A DNA stretch of 44,699 nucleotides from Acidobacteriota bacterium (GTDB lineage: Bacteria > Acidobacteriota > Vicinamibacteria > Fen-336): NCBI GenBank assembly GCA_022340585.1, contig JAJDNS010000104.1, positions 1-44,699 on the forward strand. Direction: 5' to 3'. Below, in pieces: positions 26,732 to 39,665 of the stretch (position 1 is its first letter; each line of letters begins with the position of its first letter). A model generated the notes under the pieces. The model saw only the letters and a program-made list of their open reading frames with translations, did no database searches and was not told where the DNA came from. A program made the translations under genes and the position numbers.

Positions 26732-27829
26732 CTACCTCCTGATGACTCCCGGGCCGCTCGCCGTCCGGCGGCTCTCGTGAGTGACGGTGGGCACGGTGAG
26801 CGAGACGCCCCGTGTCTCTGGGAGCGACGTGGTTGCGGACCCCGCCGGGCGGCCCCAGGGCGAGGGAACGGGTCGCAGGACCTCGTCCCCCGGGACCGGG
26901 GGGGTCGCCGCCGGCGGCGCGACGACGTCCTCGCGGGGCCCGGCGCCTGGCGAATCGGCCTCGGCGGTGGCGACCATCGCGGAGGGCCGCTTTGCGTAGA
27001 TGCGGCCACGGAAACGGAGATCGAAGTGCTCGGCCCCGGGAGACTTCTCGGCCAGCTCCTGGCGGAGGCTGAGGAAGGTGACGAAGCGCTGGCGGTAGGG
27101 CGGGTCGCCGAAGAGGAGGACCTCGCCGGGACCCCTCAGGACCACGCGCAGGTCGCCGCTGGGCTCCACGAACACCTCCGAGACCTCCTGGGCGAGCTCG
27201 GCGAGGTCGGAGAGGAGGACTCCCGCGCGACCCGCGCGGTGGCGGCGAGACTCCACGTCGACGCCCAGGAGCCCGCGCACGATGGGCAGGTCGAAGACCC
27301 CGGTGCGGGGGCCGTAGATGTCCACCAGGGCCCCTTCGCCGTCCATCAGGTAGAGCCGATCGACCTCGGCCAGGGCGAGAGGGACGCGCTCCTGGATCTC
27401 GACCCGCACGAGGTCGGGAAGGGTGCGGGTCACGGTGGCGTCGGCCACCCACGGCGAGGAGCGCAGCCGGGCCTTGAGGTCCTCGATGTCGAGGGACAGG
27501 ATGTTCTCGCCGACCGCCGGGCCCAGCAGCTCCCGCACCTCGCCCTCGGAGAGGAAGTGGCTTCCGCTCACCTCGACGCGCCCCACCCGGAGCCGCTCGC
27601 TCCGGGTCACCTTCTGGGAGACGGTCCAGGCCCCGACCGCGACGAGGATGAGAACCGCCGAGACCTGGAGCCCCACCACCAGCCGGGACGACCAGCCGCG
27701 GCGACGGGGACGGGGACGGCCGCGGGTCCGCACGCGGCGCCGCAGGAAGGGCGACTCCTCGCCCACCGGGGAGAGGGAGAGACCGAGATCGCTCGGCGGC
27801 GGTCCCACCGGAAGCCCCCGCCGGGTCAT
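26732..27829 (-). CDS. ftsQ: Cell division protein FtsQ
   Basis: Bitopic divisome protein that links FtsB/FtsL and the septal synthase. The 365-residue product has an Arg-rich cytoplasmic N-terminus, one membrane helix (about 52-70), a POTRA domain (RVGRVEVSGSHFLSEGEVREL), the FtsQ beta domain, and an extra C-terminal tail of about 90 residues rich in Pro, Ala and Glu that most FtsQ proteins lack. ATG 27829 overlaps the murB stop (ATGA); ATG 27844 is possible. No ddl gene lies between murB and ftsQ, unlike in many proteobacteria. Confidence 0.88.
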   Translation of the reverse strand: MTRRGLPVGPPPSDLGLSLSPVGEESPFLRRRVRTRGRPRPRRRGWSSRLVVGLQVSAVLILVAVGAWTVSQKVTRSERLRVGRVEVSGSHFLSEGEVRELLGPAVGENILSLDIEDLKARLRSSPWVADATVTRTLPDLVRVEIQERVPLALAEVDRLYLMDGEGALVDIYGPRTGVFDLPIVRGLLGVDVESRRHRAGRAGVLLSDLAELAQEVSEVFVEPSGDLRVVLRGPGEVLLFGDPPYRQRFVTFLSLRQELAEKSPGAEHFDLRFRGRIYAKRPSAMVATAEADSPGAGPREDVVAPPAATPPVPGDEVLRPVPSPWGRPAGSATTSLPETRGVSLTVPTVTHESRRTASGPGVIRR

Positions 27830-28725
27830 GACCGCGGCCCCCACACCTTGACCTCCAGCTCCAGCTCCACCCCCGTTGCCGCCCGCACCCGCTCACGCAC
27901 CTCTTCGATGAGGCCGAGCACGTCGGCGGCCGTGGCTCCTCCCTCGTTGACCACGAAGTTCGCGTGGCGCGGGCTCACCACCGCCTTTCCCCGGCGCCGA
28001 CCCTTGAGACCCAGCGCGTCGATGGTCCGGCCCGCGTGGCCCTCCGGCGGGTTCTTGAAGACGCAGCCCGCGTTGCGGCCGCCGGGCTGGGTCGCCCGCC
28101 GCCGGTTTCCGATGGCGCGGGTCTCCTCGGCCAGGTCTTCGGTGTCTCCCCGCTCCAGCTGCGCCGTGAGCGAGGCCACCGCCGCCCCTTCCGGGATCGA
28201 TGAGCCCCGGTAGCGGAACCTCCACCCCTCGGGGGGCTCGGTCCGCTGCCCGTCCTCGTCGTAGACCGTGATCTCGGTCATGACGTCGGAGATGGAGAAC
28301 CCGTAGGCGCCGGCGTTCATCACCGCGGCCCCGCCGATCGAGCCGGGGATCCCCACCGCGCTCTCCAGCCCCCGCCAGCCCGCGCGCGTCGTCTGGAGCA
28401 CGGTGCGGATGAGGTTCGCCCCGCCCTCCGCGGTCACCCTTCCGTCCTCCCCGATGGTCACGGCGCGCATCGATTCCGTGTTCACCACCAGCTCGTCGAG
28501 CCCCTCGTCCGCGACCACGAGGTTCGAGCCTCCGCCGAGCACCCGGTGCGGCGCCTGGAGATCGGCCCGGATCTCGAGCGTCGCCCGGAGCTCCTCGGGC
28601 GAGCGCGGGAAGGCCATCACCGCCGCCGCGCCCCCCACGCCCATGGTCGTGTGACGGGACAGGGGCTCACCCTCGCGGTACGCGATCCCGGCCTGCTGCA
28701 GCGCCTGTGTCATCCGCGGGTCCAT
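27826..28725 (-). CDS. murB: UDP-N-acetylenolpyruvoylglucosamine reductase MurB
   Basis: FAD enzyme reducing the enolpyruvyl group to make UDP-MurNAc. The 299-residue protein has the FAD-binding motifs (GGGSNLVVADEGLDEL, GIPGSIGGAAVMNAGAYG), the type II-like short form and the C-terminal NAGCVFKNP and GKAVVSPRHANFVVN. In the catalytic GSxFKNP motif the proton-donor Ser is a Cys here; Cys in this position is known in other MurB proteins and should be functional. ATG 28725 begins four nt after murC, and the stop overlaps the start of ftsQ. Confidence 0.94.
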   Translation of the reverse strand: MDPRMTQALQQAGIAYREGEPLSRHTTMGVGGAAAVMAFPRSPEELRATLEIRADLQAPHRVLGGGSNLVVADEGLDELVVNTESMRAVTIGEDGRVTAEGGANLIRTVLQTTRAGWRGLESAVGIPGSIGGAAVMNAGAYGFSISDVMTEITVYDEDGQRTEPPEGWRFRYRGSSIPEGAAVASLTAQLERGDTEDLAEETRAIGNRRRATQPGGRNAGCVFKNPPEGHAGRTIDALGLKGRRRGKAVVSPRHANFVVNEGGATAADVLGLIEEVRERVRAATGVELELEVKVWGPRS

Positions 28726-28729
28726 TGGC

Positions 28730-30096
<1,367 letters not shown>

Positions 30097-30103
<7 letters not shown>

Positions 30104-31188
30104 GATCCCCCTCCTTCGGGAGAGTCCCCGAGCACGAGGTCCGCGACCCGCGCCGCGGCGTCGGGGCGGCCGAGCTGCCGCGCCGCCTCCTCCATCGCGC
30201 CGATCCGCGCCGGCTCGTCCACCAGCGTCGTCACCTCGCGGGCCAGCGAGGCCCCGGTCAGGTCCTTCTCCTCGATCATCCGCGCCGCCCCCGCGGCCTC
30301 GAGGGCCCGGGCGTTGGTGCGCTGGTGGTCGTCGGCGGCCGCGGCGAAGGGCACCAGCACCGCGGCCCGTCCTCCCACGGTGAGCTCGGCGCAGGTGGTG
30401 GCCCCGCTGCGCGAGAGCACCAGGTCGGCGGCGGCCATCTGCTCGACCATGTCGTCGAGGAACGGCCGCACCGCGTCCGAGCGGCGGCCCGCGGCGGCGT
30501 AGGCTTCCGCCACCTCGTGGTGCATCCGCTCCCCGGTCTGGTGGACGATGCGCAGGTGGTCCTCGCCGGGCAGGTGCGCGAGGGCGCCGACCAGGGCGCG
30601 GTTGAGCGCCCGCGAGCCCTGGCTCCCTCCGAAGGCCAGGAGGGTGAGGGGGGGGCGGTGCTCCCGCCGGGGAAGACGGGCAAACCCGCCCCGCACCGGG
30701 TTGCCGGTGACCACCCCCTTGGCCCCGAACGCGACTCGCGTCTCCTCGTAGGCGCACGCCGCCGCCTGCACGAACGGTCGGAGGACGCGGTTCGTGAAGC
30801 CGGGGCGGGCGTTGGGCTCGAGGATCACCGTGCGTCTCCCCGCGAGAGCGGCGAGGAGGGCGACCGGCCCGCCCGCGTAGCCCCCGACCCCGAGGACCGC
30901 CGTCGGCCGGAGCCGCACGACGAGCCCGAGGGCGCGAAGCAGGGCCCAGGGCAGGGCCACGAGCCCGACGACGAGGCGCCGGGGCCCCACGGCGTTGAGG
31001 GGCTTGATGGGCAGCAGCTCCAGCTCGTAGCCGGCCTTGGGAACGAGGCGCGACTCGAGGCCGCGGGGTGTCCCCACGAAGACGACCCGGGTGTCCGGGT
31101 CGCGGCGCACCAGCTCGTCCGCCACCGCCACCCCCGGGAAGAGGTGTCCGCCGGTGCCGCCCGCCGCGATGAGGATGGTCCGGGCCAT
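30097..31188 (-). CDS. murG: Lipid II synthase MurG
   Basis: GT28 glycosyltransferase adding GlcNAc to lipid I to give lipid II at the inner membrane face. The 363-residue protein starts with the glycine-rich loop [19 protein letters not shown], has the second G loop [10 protein letters not shown], a third ([13 protein letters not shown]) and the C-terminal UDP-GlcNAc site ([15 protein letters not shown], with the usual PLPFAADDHQ-type stretch as [11 protein letters not shown]). ATG 31188 follows the ftsW stop directly without a spacer. Its stop lies inside the murC ribosome-binding and start region. Confidence 0.95.
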
Positions 31189-32277
31189 TCAGTCCGCATG
31201 TTGAGAGACGTTCGCCACGAGCCCGATCCCCACCAGGGCGAACAGCAGCGACGAGCCGCCGGCGCTGATGAAGGGAAGGGGAATGCCTTTGGTCGGCATC
31301 AGGCCCAGGGTCACCGAGATGTTGATGAAGGCCTGAAGCACGATGGACAGGGTCAGCCCGGCGGCCAGGAAGCGCCCGAAGTCGTCCGGGGCCCCCCGCG
31401 CCGCCTTGAGCCCGCGCCAGAGGAGCACGACGAACGCCAGCAGGACCGCCAGCGCTCCGATCATTCCCATCTCCTCGCCGATCACCGCGTAGATGAAGTC
31501 GGAGTAGGGATAGGGGAGGTAGAACAGCTTCTGCGTACCCTCCATGAGGCCGACCCCGGTGAGCCCGCCACTGCCGACGGCGATGAGGCTCTGCCGGAGC
31601 TGGTAGCCCGCCCCCAGGGGGTCGGACCAGGGGTCGAGGAAGATGAGGATGCGCTTCAACCGCCAGTCCACGGTCACGATGGCGAGGTAGAGGACAGCGA
31701 CGACGGGGACGGCGAGGATCACGAAGTACCGCGTCTTCACCCCGGCCACGAACAGCATGACGCCCCCGGCGAGAACGAGGGTGAAGGCGGTGCCGAGGTC
31801 CGGCTGGATGAGGATGAGGAAGCCGAACCATCCGAGGAGGAGGAGGGCCGGGAAGAGGGCCTGGAGCTCGTTCATCCTCTCTCCGCGACGCTCGATCTGG
31901 TAGGCGAGGAAGAGCACGACCGCGAGCTTGGCCAGCTCCGCGGGCTGGAAGCTCAGGGCCCCGAGGCGGATCCAGCGATGCGTGTCGTTCACCGGGTTCA
32001 GGAAGAGCACCACGATGAGGGACACCGTGGCCGCCCCGGCCACCGCGTAGACGACCCCCGGCCGACGCAGCGAGCGGTAGTCGAGCCTGAGCGCCGCCAC
32101 CATCGCCGCGAGGCCGATGACGCTCCACACCGCCTGCCTCACCAGGAAGTAGTAGGGGCTGCCGTAGCGCTCCTGGGCGAGGGCCGAGCTCGAGCTCCAC
32201 ACCATGAGCAGGCCGAAGCCCAGGAGCGCCACGGTGACGGCGAGGAGGGTGAGATCGGTCGACAGCTTCTTGGCCAT
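31189..32277 (-). CDS. ftsW: Septal peptidoglycan polymerase FtsW
   Basis: SEDS-family glycosyltransferase that polymerises lipid II at the septum together with FtsI. The 362-residue protein has about ten membrane helices, the family loop around the catalytic Asp ([19 protein letters not shown]) and the C-terminal signature [22 protein letters not shown] 32277 is preceded by an excellent GGAGGT. It lies two nt after murD and abuts murG. RodA shares the fold, but the position beside murD and murG supports FtsW. Confidence 0.95.
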   Translation of the reverse strand: MAKKLSTDLTLLAVTVALLGFGLLMVWSSSSALAQERYGSPYYFLVRQAVWSVIGLAAMVAALRLDYRSLRRPGVVYAVAGAATVSLIVVLFLNPVNDTHRWIRLGALSFQPAELAKLAVVLFLAYQIERRGERMNELQALFPALLLLGWFGFLILIQPDLGTAFTLVLAGGVMLFVAGVKTRYFVILAVPVVAVLYLAIVTVDWRLKRILIFLDPWSDPLGAGYQLRQSLIAVGSGGLTGVGLMEGTQKLFYLPYPYSDFIYAVIGEEMGMIGALAVLLAFVVLLWRGLKAARGAPDDFGRFLAAGLTLSIVLQAFINISVTLGLMPTKGIPLPFISAGGSSLLFALVGIGLVANVSQHAD

Positions 32278-32279
32278 CG

Positions 32280-33656
32280 TTACCTCCCCCCGCCCTCTTC
32301 GGCCACCCGGCGCACCTCGTCCTTGAACCTGCGCCCCCGCTCCGCGTAGTCCGCGAACATGTCGAACGAGGCGCAGGCCGGGGCCAGCAGCACGGTGTCT
32401 CCGGGCCTGGCGAGGTCGCGGGCCCGCTCCACCGCCGCGCGCAGCGAGCCACAGGCCTCCACCGGGACCTCGGGGGCCAGGGCCGCGGCCACCCGCTGCC
32501 GCGCCTCACCGATGGCGAGCACGCGGGACCCCCGGGCGCGGAGGCGCGGGGCGAGGAGGGCGAAGTCCCCTCCCTTGTAGCGCCCGCCGAGAATGACGAG
32601 GACCGGGCCGTCGAAGGCCTCGAGGCTGCGCGCGGCCGCCGCCACGTTGGTGGCCTTCGAGTCGTTGTACCAGCCCACGCCGTCGATCGTCGCCACGTGC
32701 TCGAGGACGTGCTCCACGCCCCCGAACGCGGCCACTCCCCGGGCCACGTCGTCGACGCCGGCTCCGAGCAGCCGGGCCGCCGCCGCCGCCGCCAGGAGGT
32801 CGCCGGCGATGTGCCACCCGGGCACGCGGACGTCGGCCCGGGCGAAGAGCCTCTCCTCGCGACCGTCCCGGCGCATCCAGGCGTCGCCGTCGCGGAAGAA
32901 GGCCCCATCGCCCTCGGAGAGAGGCTCGCCGGTGACCCGCAGACGCAGCAGCCGGGCCCGCGCTCGCCGGGCCTGGTCGAGCACTACCGGGTCGTCGGCG
33001 TTCACCACCGCCCAGTCCGCGGCCTCCTGCCGGGCAAAGAGGCGCGCCTTCGCCGCCACGTAGGTCTCCAGCGACGCGTGTCGGTCGAGGTGGTCCGGAG
33101 AGAGGTTCAGCCACACCGCGACCTGCGGGTGGAAGCGAGTGGTGCCCTCGAGCTGGAAGCTCGACACCTCCACCGCGAAGACGCTGGCGTCCGTCGAGCC
33201 CTCCACGAGCCCGATGAGCGGCTCGCCGATGTTGCCGCCCACGCGCACGTCGAGACCCGCCTCCCGCAGCATGGTGCCGAGGGCGGCGGTGGTGGTGGAC
33301 TTGCCCTTGGTCCCGGTGACCGCGGCCAGGCGGCCGCGCAGGTGACGGAAGGCGAGCTCGATCTCGGCCACCACCTCGGCCCCCGCCGTCCGCGCGGTCT
33401 CGAGCTCGGGCAGGTCCCAGGGGACGCCGGGCGACACCACCACCATCGAGGCAGCGGCGAAGGTCGCCCGCCGGTGCCCCCCGGCCTCGAGGCGGACTCC
33501 GAGATCGCGCAGGCTCAAGGCCTCCTCCGGAAGCTCGCCTTCAGCCTTGACATCCGTCGCCACCACCGACGCCCCCCGGCGGGAGAGAAACTCCGCCGCC
33601 GCCACGCCCGAGCGCGCGAGGCCGACGACCACGACGGACATCCCCTCCAGAGCCAC
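32280..33656 (-). CDS. murD: UDP-N-acetylmuramoylalanine-D-glutamate ligase MurD
   Basis: ATP-dependent ligase adding D-Glu. The 458-residue protein has the UDP-binding N-terminus ([17 protein letters not shown]), the P-loop [35 protein letters not shown] and the C-terminal [12 protein letters not shown] and [11 protein letters not shown] motifs. GTG 33656 (GAGG five nt upstream) is preferred; ATG 33641 is the alternative. It begins ten nt after mraY, which ends with two TGA codons in a row. Confidence 0.95.
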   Translation of the reverse strand: MALEGMSVVVVGLARSGVAAAEFLSRRGASVVATDVKAEGELPEEALSLRDLGVRLEAGGHRRATFAAASMVVVSPGVPWDLPELETARTAGAEVVAEIELAFRHLRGRLAAVTGTKGKSTTTAALGTMLREAGLDVRVGGNIGEPLIGLVEGSTDASVFAVEVSSFQLEGTTRFHPQVAVWLNLSPDHLDRHASLETYVAAKARLFARQEAADWAVVNADDPVVLDQARRARARLLRLRVTGEPLSEGDGAFFRDGDAWMRRDGREERLFARADVRVPGWHIAGDLLAAAAAARLLGAGVDDVARGVAAFGGVEHVLEHVATIDGVGWYNDSKATNVAAAARSLEAFDGPVLVILGGRYKGGDFALLAPRLRARGSRVLAIGEARQRVAAALAPEVPVEACGSLRAAVERARDLARPGDTVLLAPACASFDMFADYAERGRRFKDEVRRVAEEGGGR

Positions 33657-33666
33657 GGTGTCCTCA

Positions 33667-34757
<1,091 letters not shown>

Positions 34758-34758
<1 letters not shown>

Positions 34759-36164
34759 CAGGCCTCCCCGCCTCCGAAGCGGCGCGCGAGGGCGTCCACG
34801 AACGTCTCCAGCCGGATCCCCCGAGAGCCCTTCACCAGGACCGCGTCCCCGGGACGCACGAGGTCGTCCACCGCGGCGGCGGCCGTCGCCGCGTCGTCGA
34901 AGTGGGCGAGGGCCTTCGCCGGCAGCCCCGCCTCGCGGGCGCCCTCGACGACGTCCCGGGCCAGGGGTCCGACCCCCACGACCGCGTCGACACGTCCGGC
35001 CAGGGCCCGGCCGCTCTCGCGGTGCCGCGCCGGCCCCGTCTCCCCGAGCTCGAGCATGTCGCCGACCACCGCCACCCGGCGGCGCCCGGGAGCCAGGGTC
35101 AGGGCCACCACTGCCGCCTCGAGAGCCTCGGGGCTCGAGTTGTACGAGTCGTCGAGGAGGACGACGTCCTCCCCGAGGCGCCTCACCTCGCCCCGGTGCC
35201 GCGCGGCGGTGATGCCGGTCGCGGCCTCGGCCATGGTCTCGGCAGCGATCCCGAGGACGTGGGCGGTGGCGGCGGCGGCGAGGAAGTCTTCCACGAAGTG
35301 GGGACCGGCGAGGGGAAGGGCAACGTCGACGCGACGTCCCTCCACGCGCAGGTCGAAGCGCATCCCGAAGGCCGTGCCCCGCCACCGCTCCGCGGACACG
35401 TCGCAGCGCCGGTTCCGCCCGAACCACACCACGCGCCCCTCCCAGCTCTCCCCGATGCGGGCGACGCGGGGGTCGTCGGCGTTGAGGACCGCGGTGCCTC
35501 CGGGGCGGAGCCCCTCGAGGATCTCGGCCTTGGCGTCGGCGATCGCCTCGAGCGAGGGGAACGACTCGAGGTGCACGGGGGCCACACGAGTGATGGCCGC
35601 CACGTCGGGCTCGGCGATCGCCGACAGGCTGCGGATTTCGCCGGGCGCGGACATACCCAGCTCCAGGACCGCGACGGTGTGCTCCTCGCGAAGGCCGAGG
35701 AGGGTGAGAGGAAGGCCCCACTGGTTGTTCAGGTTGCCCTCGGTCTTGAGGACCGGTCCCCGCGTCGCGAGGAGGGCGGCGGCCATCTCCTTCGTCGTGG
35801 TCTTGCCCACGGAGCCGGTGAGGCCGACGACCGGGGCCGCGGCCTGCCGGCGCCAGTGCCGGGCCAGGTCGCCGAGGGCGCGGGTGGTGTCTCCGACGCG
35901 CACGAGGGGCAGCGTCTCCGGGGCCGGGGCGTCCCGGTGGACGACCGCCGCCGACGCGCCCCGCCGGGCCGCGTCGTCCACGAAGTCGTGCCCGTCGAAG
36001 CGCGGGCCCTCGATCGCCACGAACAGCTCGCCGGGCTGGATCGTCCGCGAGTCGATGGAGACGCCGGCCAGGGACCGCTCGCCGGCGGCGGTGGCCAGGG
36101 TGCCGCCGGTGCCGGCGAGGACTTCGGCGAGGGTCAGGGTCGTCGCCAGGGCCACCGCGGTCAC
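34758..36164 (-). CDS. murF: UDP-MurNAc-tripeptide-D-alanyl-D-alanine ligase MurF
   Basis: Adds D-Ala-D-Ala to complete the pentapeptide. The 468-residue protein shows SIDSRTIQPGELFVAI, the P-loop GLTGSVGKTTTKEM, GNLNNQWGLPLTLL, ELGMSAPGEI and the C-terminal DDSYNSSPEAL and LVKGSRGIRLE motifs. GTG 36164 overlaps the murE TGA (GTGA); GTG 36155, with GAGGTG six nt upstream, is an alternative. The C-terminus ends at the mraY start. Confidence 0.95.
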
Positions 36165-37636
36165 CTCTTGCCCCCGACGCGGGCCGGGCCGGCGAGAACG
36201 TCGCGCACGACCTGCCGGTCGTCGAAGGGGACGGAGCGGTCGCGGAGGACCTGCCGGGTCTCGTGACCCTTGCCGGCGATCACCACCACCACCCCCTCGC
36301 GTCCCATCTCGAGGGCGTGGGTAATCGCCTCGCGGCGGTCGACGATCACCCGGGTCTCCTCCACCCGATCGGCCGGAATGCCCCGACGAACGTCGTCGAG
36401 GATGGCCTCGGGGGGCTCCGAGCGGGGATTGTCGGAGGTGAGGATCACCACGTCGCTGAGGCGCGCGGCCACCGCGCCCATGAGCGGCCGCTTGGAGCGG
36501 TCGCGGTCGCCCCCGCAGCCGAAGACGGTGACGAGCCGGCGCGGGTCGAGCTCGCGAACGCTCTCGAGGAGGTTCCTGAGGGCGTCGTCGGTGTGGGCGT
36601 AGTCGACGAGAACGACGAAGTCCTGTCCGGCGTCCACGCGCTCCATACGCCCGGGCACGCCCTTCAGCGAGGCGAGTCCCCGTTGCACCGCGTCCGGGGG
36701 CAGGCCCAGGGCGTGGGCGGCGGCGAAGGCGCACAGGGCATTGCGCACGCTGAAGCGCCCGAGGAGGGGGGTCTGGGCCTCGAAGTCCCCGGACGGGCTC
36801 TTCACGCGGAAGCGGGTCCCCTCGAGGGAGAGCTGGACGTCCTCGGCGACGAAGTCCGCGCCCGCCGAGAGCGAGCAGGTCAGGACCGGGCGGTCCAGGC
36901 TCCGGGCGAGCTCGGCCCCGTGGTCGTCGTCCACGTTCACCACCGCGTGGCCGTCCTCGCGGAGCAGTGCGTCGAACAGGATGCGCTTGGCCGCGAAGTA
37001 CGACTCCATGTCCTCGTGGAAGTCCAGGTGGTCGCGGCTCAGGTTCGTGAAGACCGCCACCCGGAACGCCAGGCCGTGGACCCGCTTCAGGGCGAGGGCG
37101 TGGGAGGAGACCTCGAGCACCGCGCGGCGGCACCCGGCGTCCACCATCTCTCGCAGGAGCGACTGCAGGTCCGAGGACTCGGGTGTCGTGCGAGCCGCCT
37201 CCGCCACCCGGTCGCCGATCCGGTAGTCCACGGTGCCGACGAGGCCCGACGTCTCCCCCGACTCCCGCACCGCGGAGTCGATCATGAAGGCGGTGGTGGT
37301 CTTGCCGTTGGTCCCGGTCACGCCCACCAGGTCGAGCTTCCGGCCCGGGTGGTCGAGCACCGCCGCCGAGAGGAGCGCCAGCGCCTCGCGGGCGTCGCGG
37401 ACACGGACCCACGGGACTCCCGCCCGCGGGGGCTGCTCGGAGACGACGGCCGCCGCGGACTTCTTCACCGCGGCCTCGACGAAGTCGTTGCCGTCGGCGG
37501 CCAGACCCTGGATCGCCACGAACAGGGATCCCTCGTCGCACCGGCGCGAGTCGTGGGCGACGCTCTGGATCTCGAGCTCCTCCTCGCCGTGGAGCTCGGC
37601 CCCGGGCACCGCGCGCACCAGATCGCCCAGCCTCAC
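36161..37636 (-). CDS. murE: UDP-MurNAc-tripeptide synthetase MurE (diaminopimelate type)
   Basis: Adds the third residue of the stem peptide. The 491-residue protein has the DSRRCDEGSLFVAIQGL start, the P-loop GVTGTNGKTTTAF, EVSSHALAL, TNLSRDHLDFH and VDYAHTDDAL. The specificity loop reads TSDNPRSEPPEAI: the DNPR motif indicates meso-diaminopimelate rather than lysine, so the peptidoglycan is of the Gram-negative/Bacillus DAP type. GTG 37636 overlaps the ftsI stop and has GGGGAGG upstream. Confidence 0.95.
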   Translation of the reverse strand: MRLGDLVRAVPGAELHGEEELEIQSVAHDSRRCDEGSLFVAIQGLAADGNDFVEAAVKKSAAAVVSEQPPRAGVPWVRVRDAREALALLSAAVLDHPGRKLDLVGVTGTNGKTTTAFMIDSAVRESGETSGLVGTVDYRIGDRVAEAARTTPESSDLQSLLREMVDAGCRRAVLEVSSHALALKRVHGLAFRVAVFTNLSRDHLDFHEDMESYFAAKRILFDALLREDGHAVVNVDDDHGAELARSLDRPVLTCSLSAGADFVAEDVQLSLEGTRFRVKSPSGDFEAQTPLLGRFSVRNALCAFAAAHALGLPPDAVQRGLASLKGVPGRMERVDAGQDFVVLVDYAHTDDALRNLLESVRELDPRRLVTVFGCGGDRDRSKRPLMGAVAARLSDVVILTSDNPRSEPPEAILDDVRRGIPADRVEETRVIVDRREAITHALEMGREGVVVVIAGKGHETRQVLRDRSVPFDDRQVVRDVLAGPARVGGKR

Positions 37637-39663
37637 CGCGCCTCCCCAGGGCGCTGGAGGGTGAGCCGACACGTGTCCCCGGCCTCGATCACCGTCCCCG
37701 GGGCCGGGACCTGGGCCACCACCCGGCCCGAGCCGCTCAGCTCCACCGCGAGGCCCTGCCGGGCCGCCGCGATGGCCGCCTCGCGGGCGGAGCGGCCTTC
37801 GAGGTCGGGCATGATCCCGGGCGTTTCGGTGAGAGGGGGCAGCGGCTTCCGGGCCGCCGACGGCCGGTAGGCGGCGGGAACCAGCGTCTCCGGCGCCACC
37901 GCCACCGCCCGGAGCACGCGACCGGCGTCGTCGGGGGGAACGGCCAGGGTGCGTAGCGCGTTCCGGGCCACCCGGGCGAACAGCGGCGCGGCCACATCTC
38001 CCCCCTGGTTGCGCGCACCCCGGGGGGTGTCGAGGGAGGCGAGGATCACCAGCTCCGGACGAGAGGCCGGAGCAAAGCCCACGAAGGACGCCACGTGGTC
38101 CACCGCGGAGTAGCGCCCGGTGGCGGGATCGACCTTCTGGCCGGTGCCCGTCTTGCCCGCCACCACGTAGCCGGGCACGGCGGCGTGGCGGCCCGTGCCC
38201 TCGCGCACCACCTGCCTCAGGATCCCGGTGAGGGTGTCGACGGTGTCGGGCTCGAGGACGCGGCGCACGATGACGGGCTTGATCTCCTTGACCAGCGCGC
38301 CGTCCACGTCCTCGATGCGTTTCACCACGAGGGGCCTCATCAGGTAGCCGCCGTTGGCCACCGCCGCCGCCGCCATCACCATCTGCAGCGAAGTGACTCC
38401 CACCTCCTGCCCGAAGGACATGGACGGCAGGGTGAGCTCGCTCCAGCGGGCGGTCGGCTTGAGCAGCCCCGCCGACTCCCCGGGGAGGTCCACCCCCGTC
38501 GGCTCGCCGAACCCGAAGGCGCGCACGTAGCGGTAGAAGTTCTCGCGACCCAGGCGGTGGCCGATGCGGATCATGCCGATGTCGCTCGAGCGGGCCACGG
38601 CCTGCCTGAAGCTCAGCCTGTCGAACGGCTTGTGGTCGTGGATGATCGTGCTCGAGATGCGGATGACGCCGTTGCCGCAGTCCAGGATCTCGTCGGGGTC
38701 GGCAACCGCCTCCTGGATCCCGGCGGCGGCGGTGACGATCTTGAAGATGCTCCCGGGCTCGAAGACGTCCGAGACCATGCGGTTGCGCCAGCGCGAGGCG
38801 GAGTACTTGGAGTAGCGGTTGGGGTTGAAGGTCGGGCGCCCGGCCATGGCCAGGACGTCGCCGGAGAACGGCTCGACCACCACCACGCTTCCCGCCGCCG
38901 CCTGCGTCTCGCTCATCGATCGCTCGAGCTCGCGCTCGGCGATGTGCTGGATCCTCTCGTCGAGGGCGAGGACGATGGTGTGGCCGTCGGTGGAGGGCCG
39001 CTCGGTGTGTCCCACCGGTCGACGCCGGGCGTCGGTGTGGACCACGACCTGGGCGGCCCGCCCCGCGACCTGCTCCTCGAAGGCGTACTCGATGCCGCTC
39101 ATGCCGGTGTTGTCGAGACCGGCCCAGCCGAGCACGTGGGCGGCGAGCTCGCGCTGCGGGTAGTAGCGGCGGTGCTCGGTGAGGAAGCCCACGCCGTCGA
39201 GCTGGAGGTCGCGCACCCGCTGCGCGGCGGCCGGGTCCACCTTGCGCGCGACCCAGACGAAGGCGCGGTCCTTCTGCAGCTGGGCGACCAGCTCGCGCCG
39301 CTCGCCGGCACTCATCCCGAGGGCTCGCGCGACGGCGGCGGCGGTGGCCTGGGGGTCGTCCACGTTCTCGGGAACGGCGTAGAGGCTCTCGGCGTCGACC
39401 GAGACCGCGAGGGCACGGCCGTCCCGGTCGAGGATGGGACCACGCCGAGGGTCGAGCTTGATCGTGCGCTCGCTCTGACGGGTCCCCTCGGTGACGAAGA
39501 ACTCCCGGGTCAGGACCTGGAGCTGCACCAGGCGGATCCCGATGACCAGGGCCCACAGCGAGACGCCGAGAGCGAGGAGCATCAGCCGGAGCTCGGTCGC
39601 GCGCTCCCGCCGGGGCGGGCCGGCGCCCGTCATCGCCGGGTGTGCGAACGGGGTGTGGCCCAT
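37633..39663 (-). CDS. ftsI: Septal transpeptidase FtsI (PBP3-like) with PASTA domain
   Basis: Class B penicillin-binding protein that cross-links septal peptidoglycan with FtsW. The 676-residue protein has one membrane anchor (about 24-46), a pedestal domain (LDPRRGPILDRDGRALAVS) and a transpeptidase domain with GSIFK (catalytic Ser, about 304), SSDIG (about 358) and KTGTG (about 503). The second motif, usually SxN, is SSD here. One C-terminal PASTA domain (about 620-675) is present. ATG 39663 lies two nt after ftsL; ATG 39633 is possible. Confidence 0.94.
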   Translation of the reverse strand: MGHTPFAHPAMTGAGPPRRERATELRLMLLALGVSLWALVIGIRLVQLQVLTREFFVTEGTRQSERTIKLDPRRGPILDRDGRALAVSVDAESLYAVPENVDDPQATAAAVARALGMSAGERRELVAQLQKDRAFVWVARKVDPAAAQRVRDLQLDGVGFLTEHRRYYPQRELAAHVLGWAGLDNTGMSGIEYAFEEQVAGRAAQVVVHTDARRRPVGHTERPSTDGHTIVLALDERIQHIAERELERSMSETQAAAGSVVVVEPFSGDVLAMAGRPTFNPNRYSKYSASRWRNRMVSDVFEPGSIFKIVTAAAGIQEAVADPDEILDCGNGVIRISSTIIHDHKPFDRLSFRQAVARSSDIGMIRIGHRLGRENFYRYVRAFGFGEPTGVDLPGESAGLLKPTARWSELTLPSMSFGQEVGVTSLQMVMAAAAVANGGYLMRPLVVKRIEDVDGALVKEIKPVIVRRVLEPDTVDTLTGILRQVVREGTGRHAAVPGYVVAGKTGTGQKVDPATGRYSAVDHVASFVGFAPASRPELVILASLDTPRGARNQGGDVAAPLFARVARNALRTLAVPPDDAGRVLRAVAVAPETLVPAAYRPSAARKPLPPLTETPGIMPDLEGRSAREAAIAAARQGLAVELSGSGRVVAQVPAPGTVIEAGDTCRLTLQRPGEAR

Positions 39664-39665
39664 GC

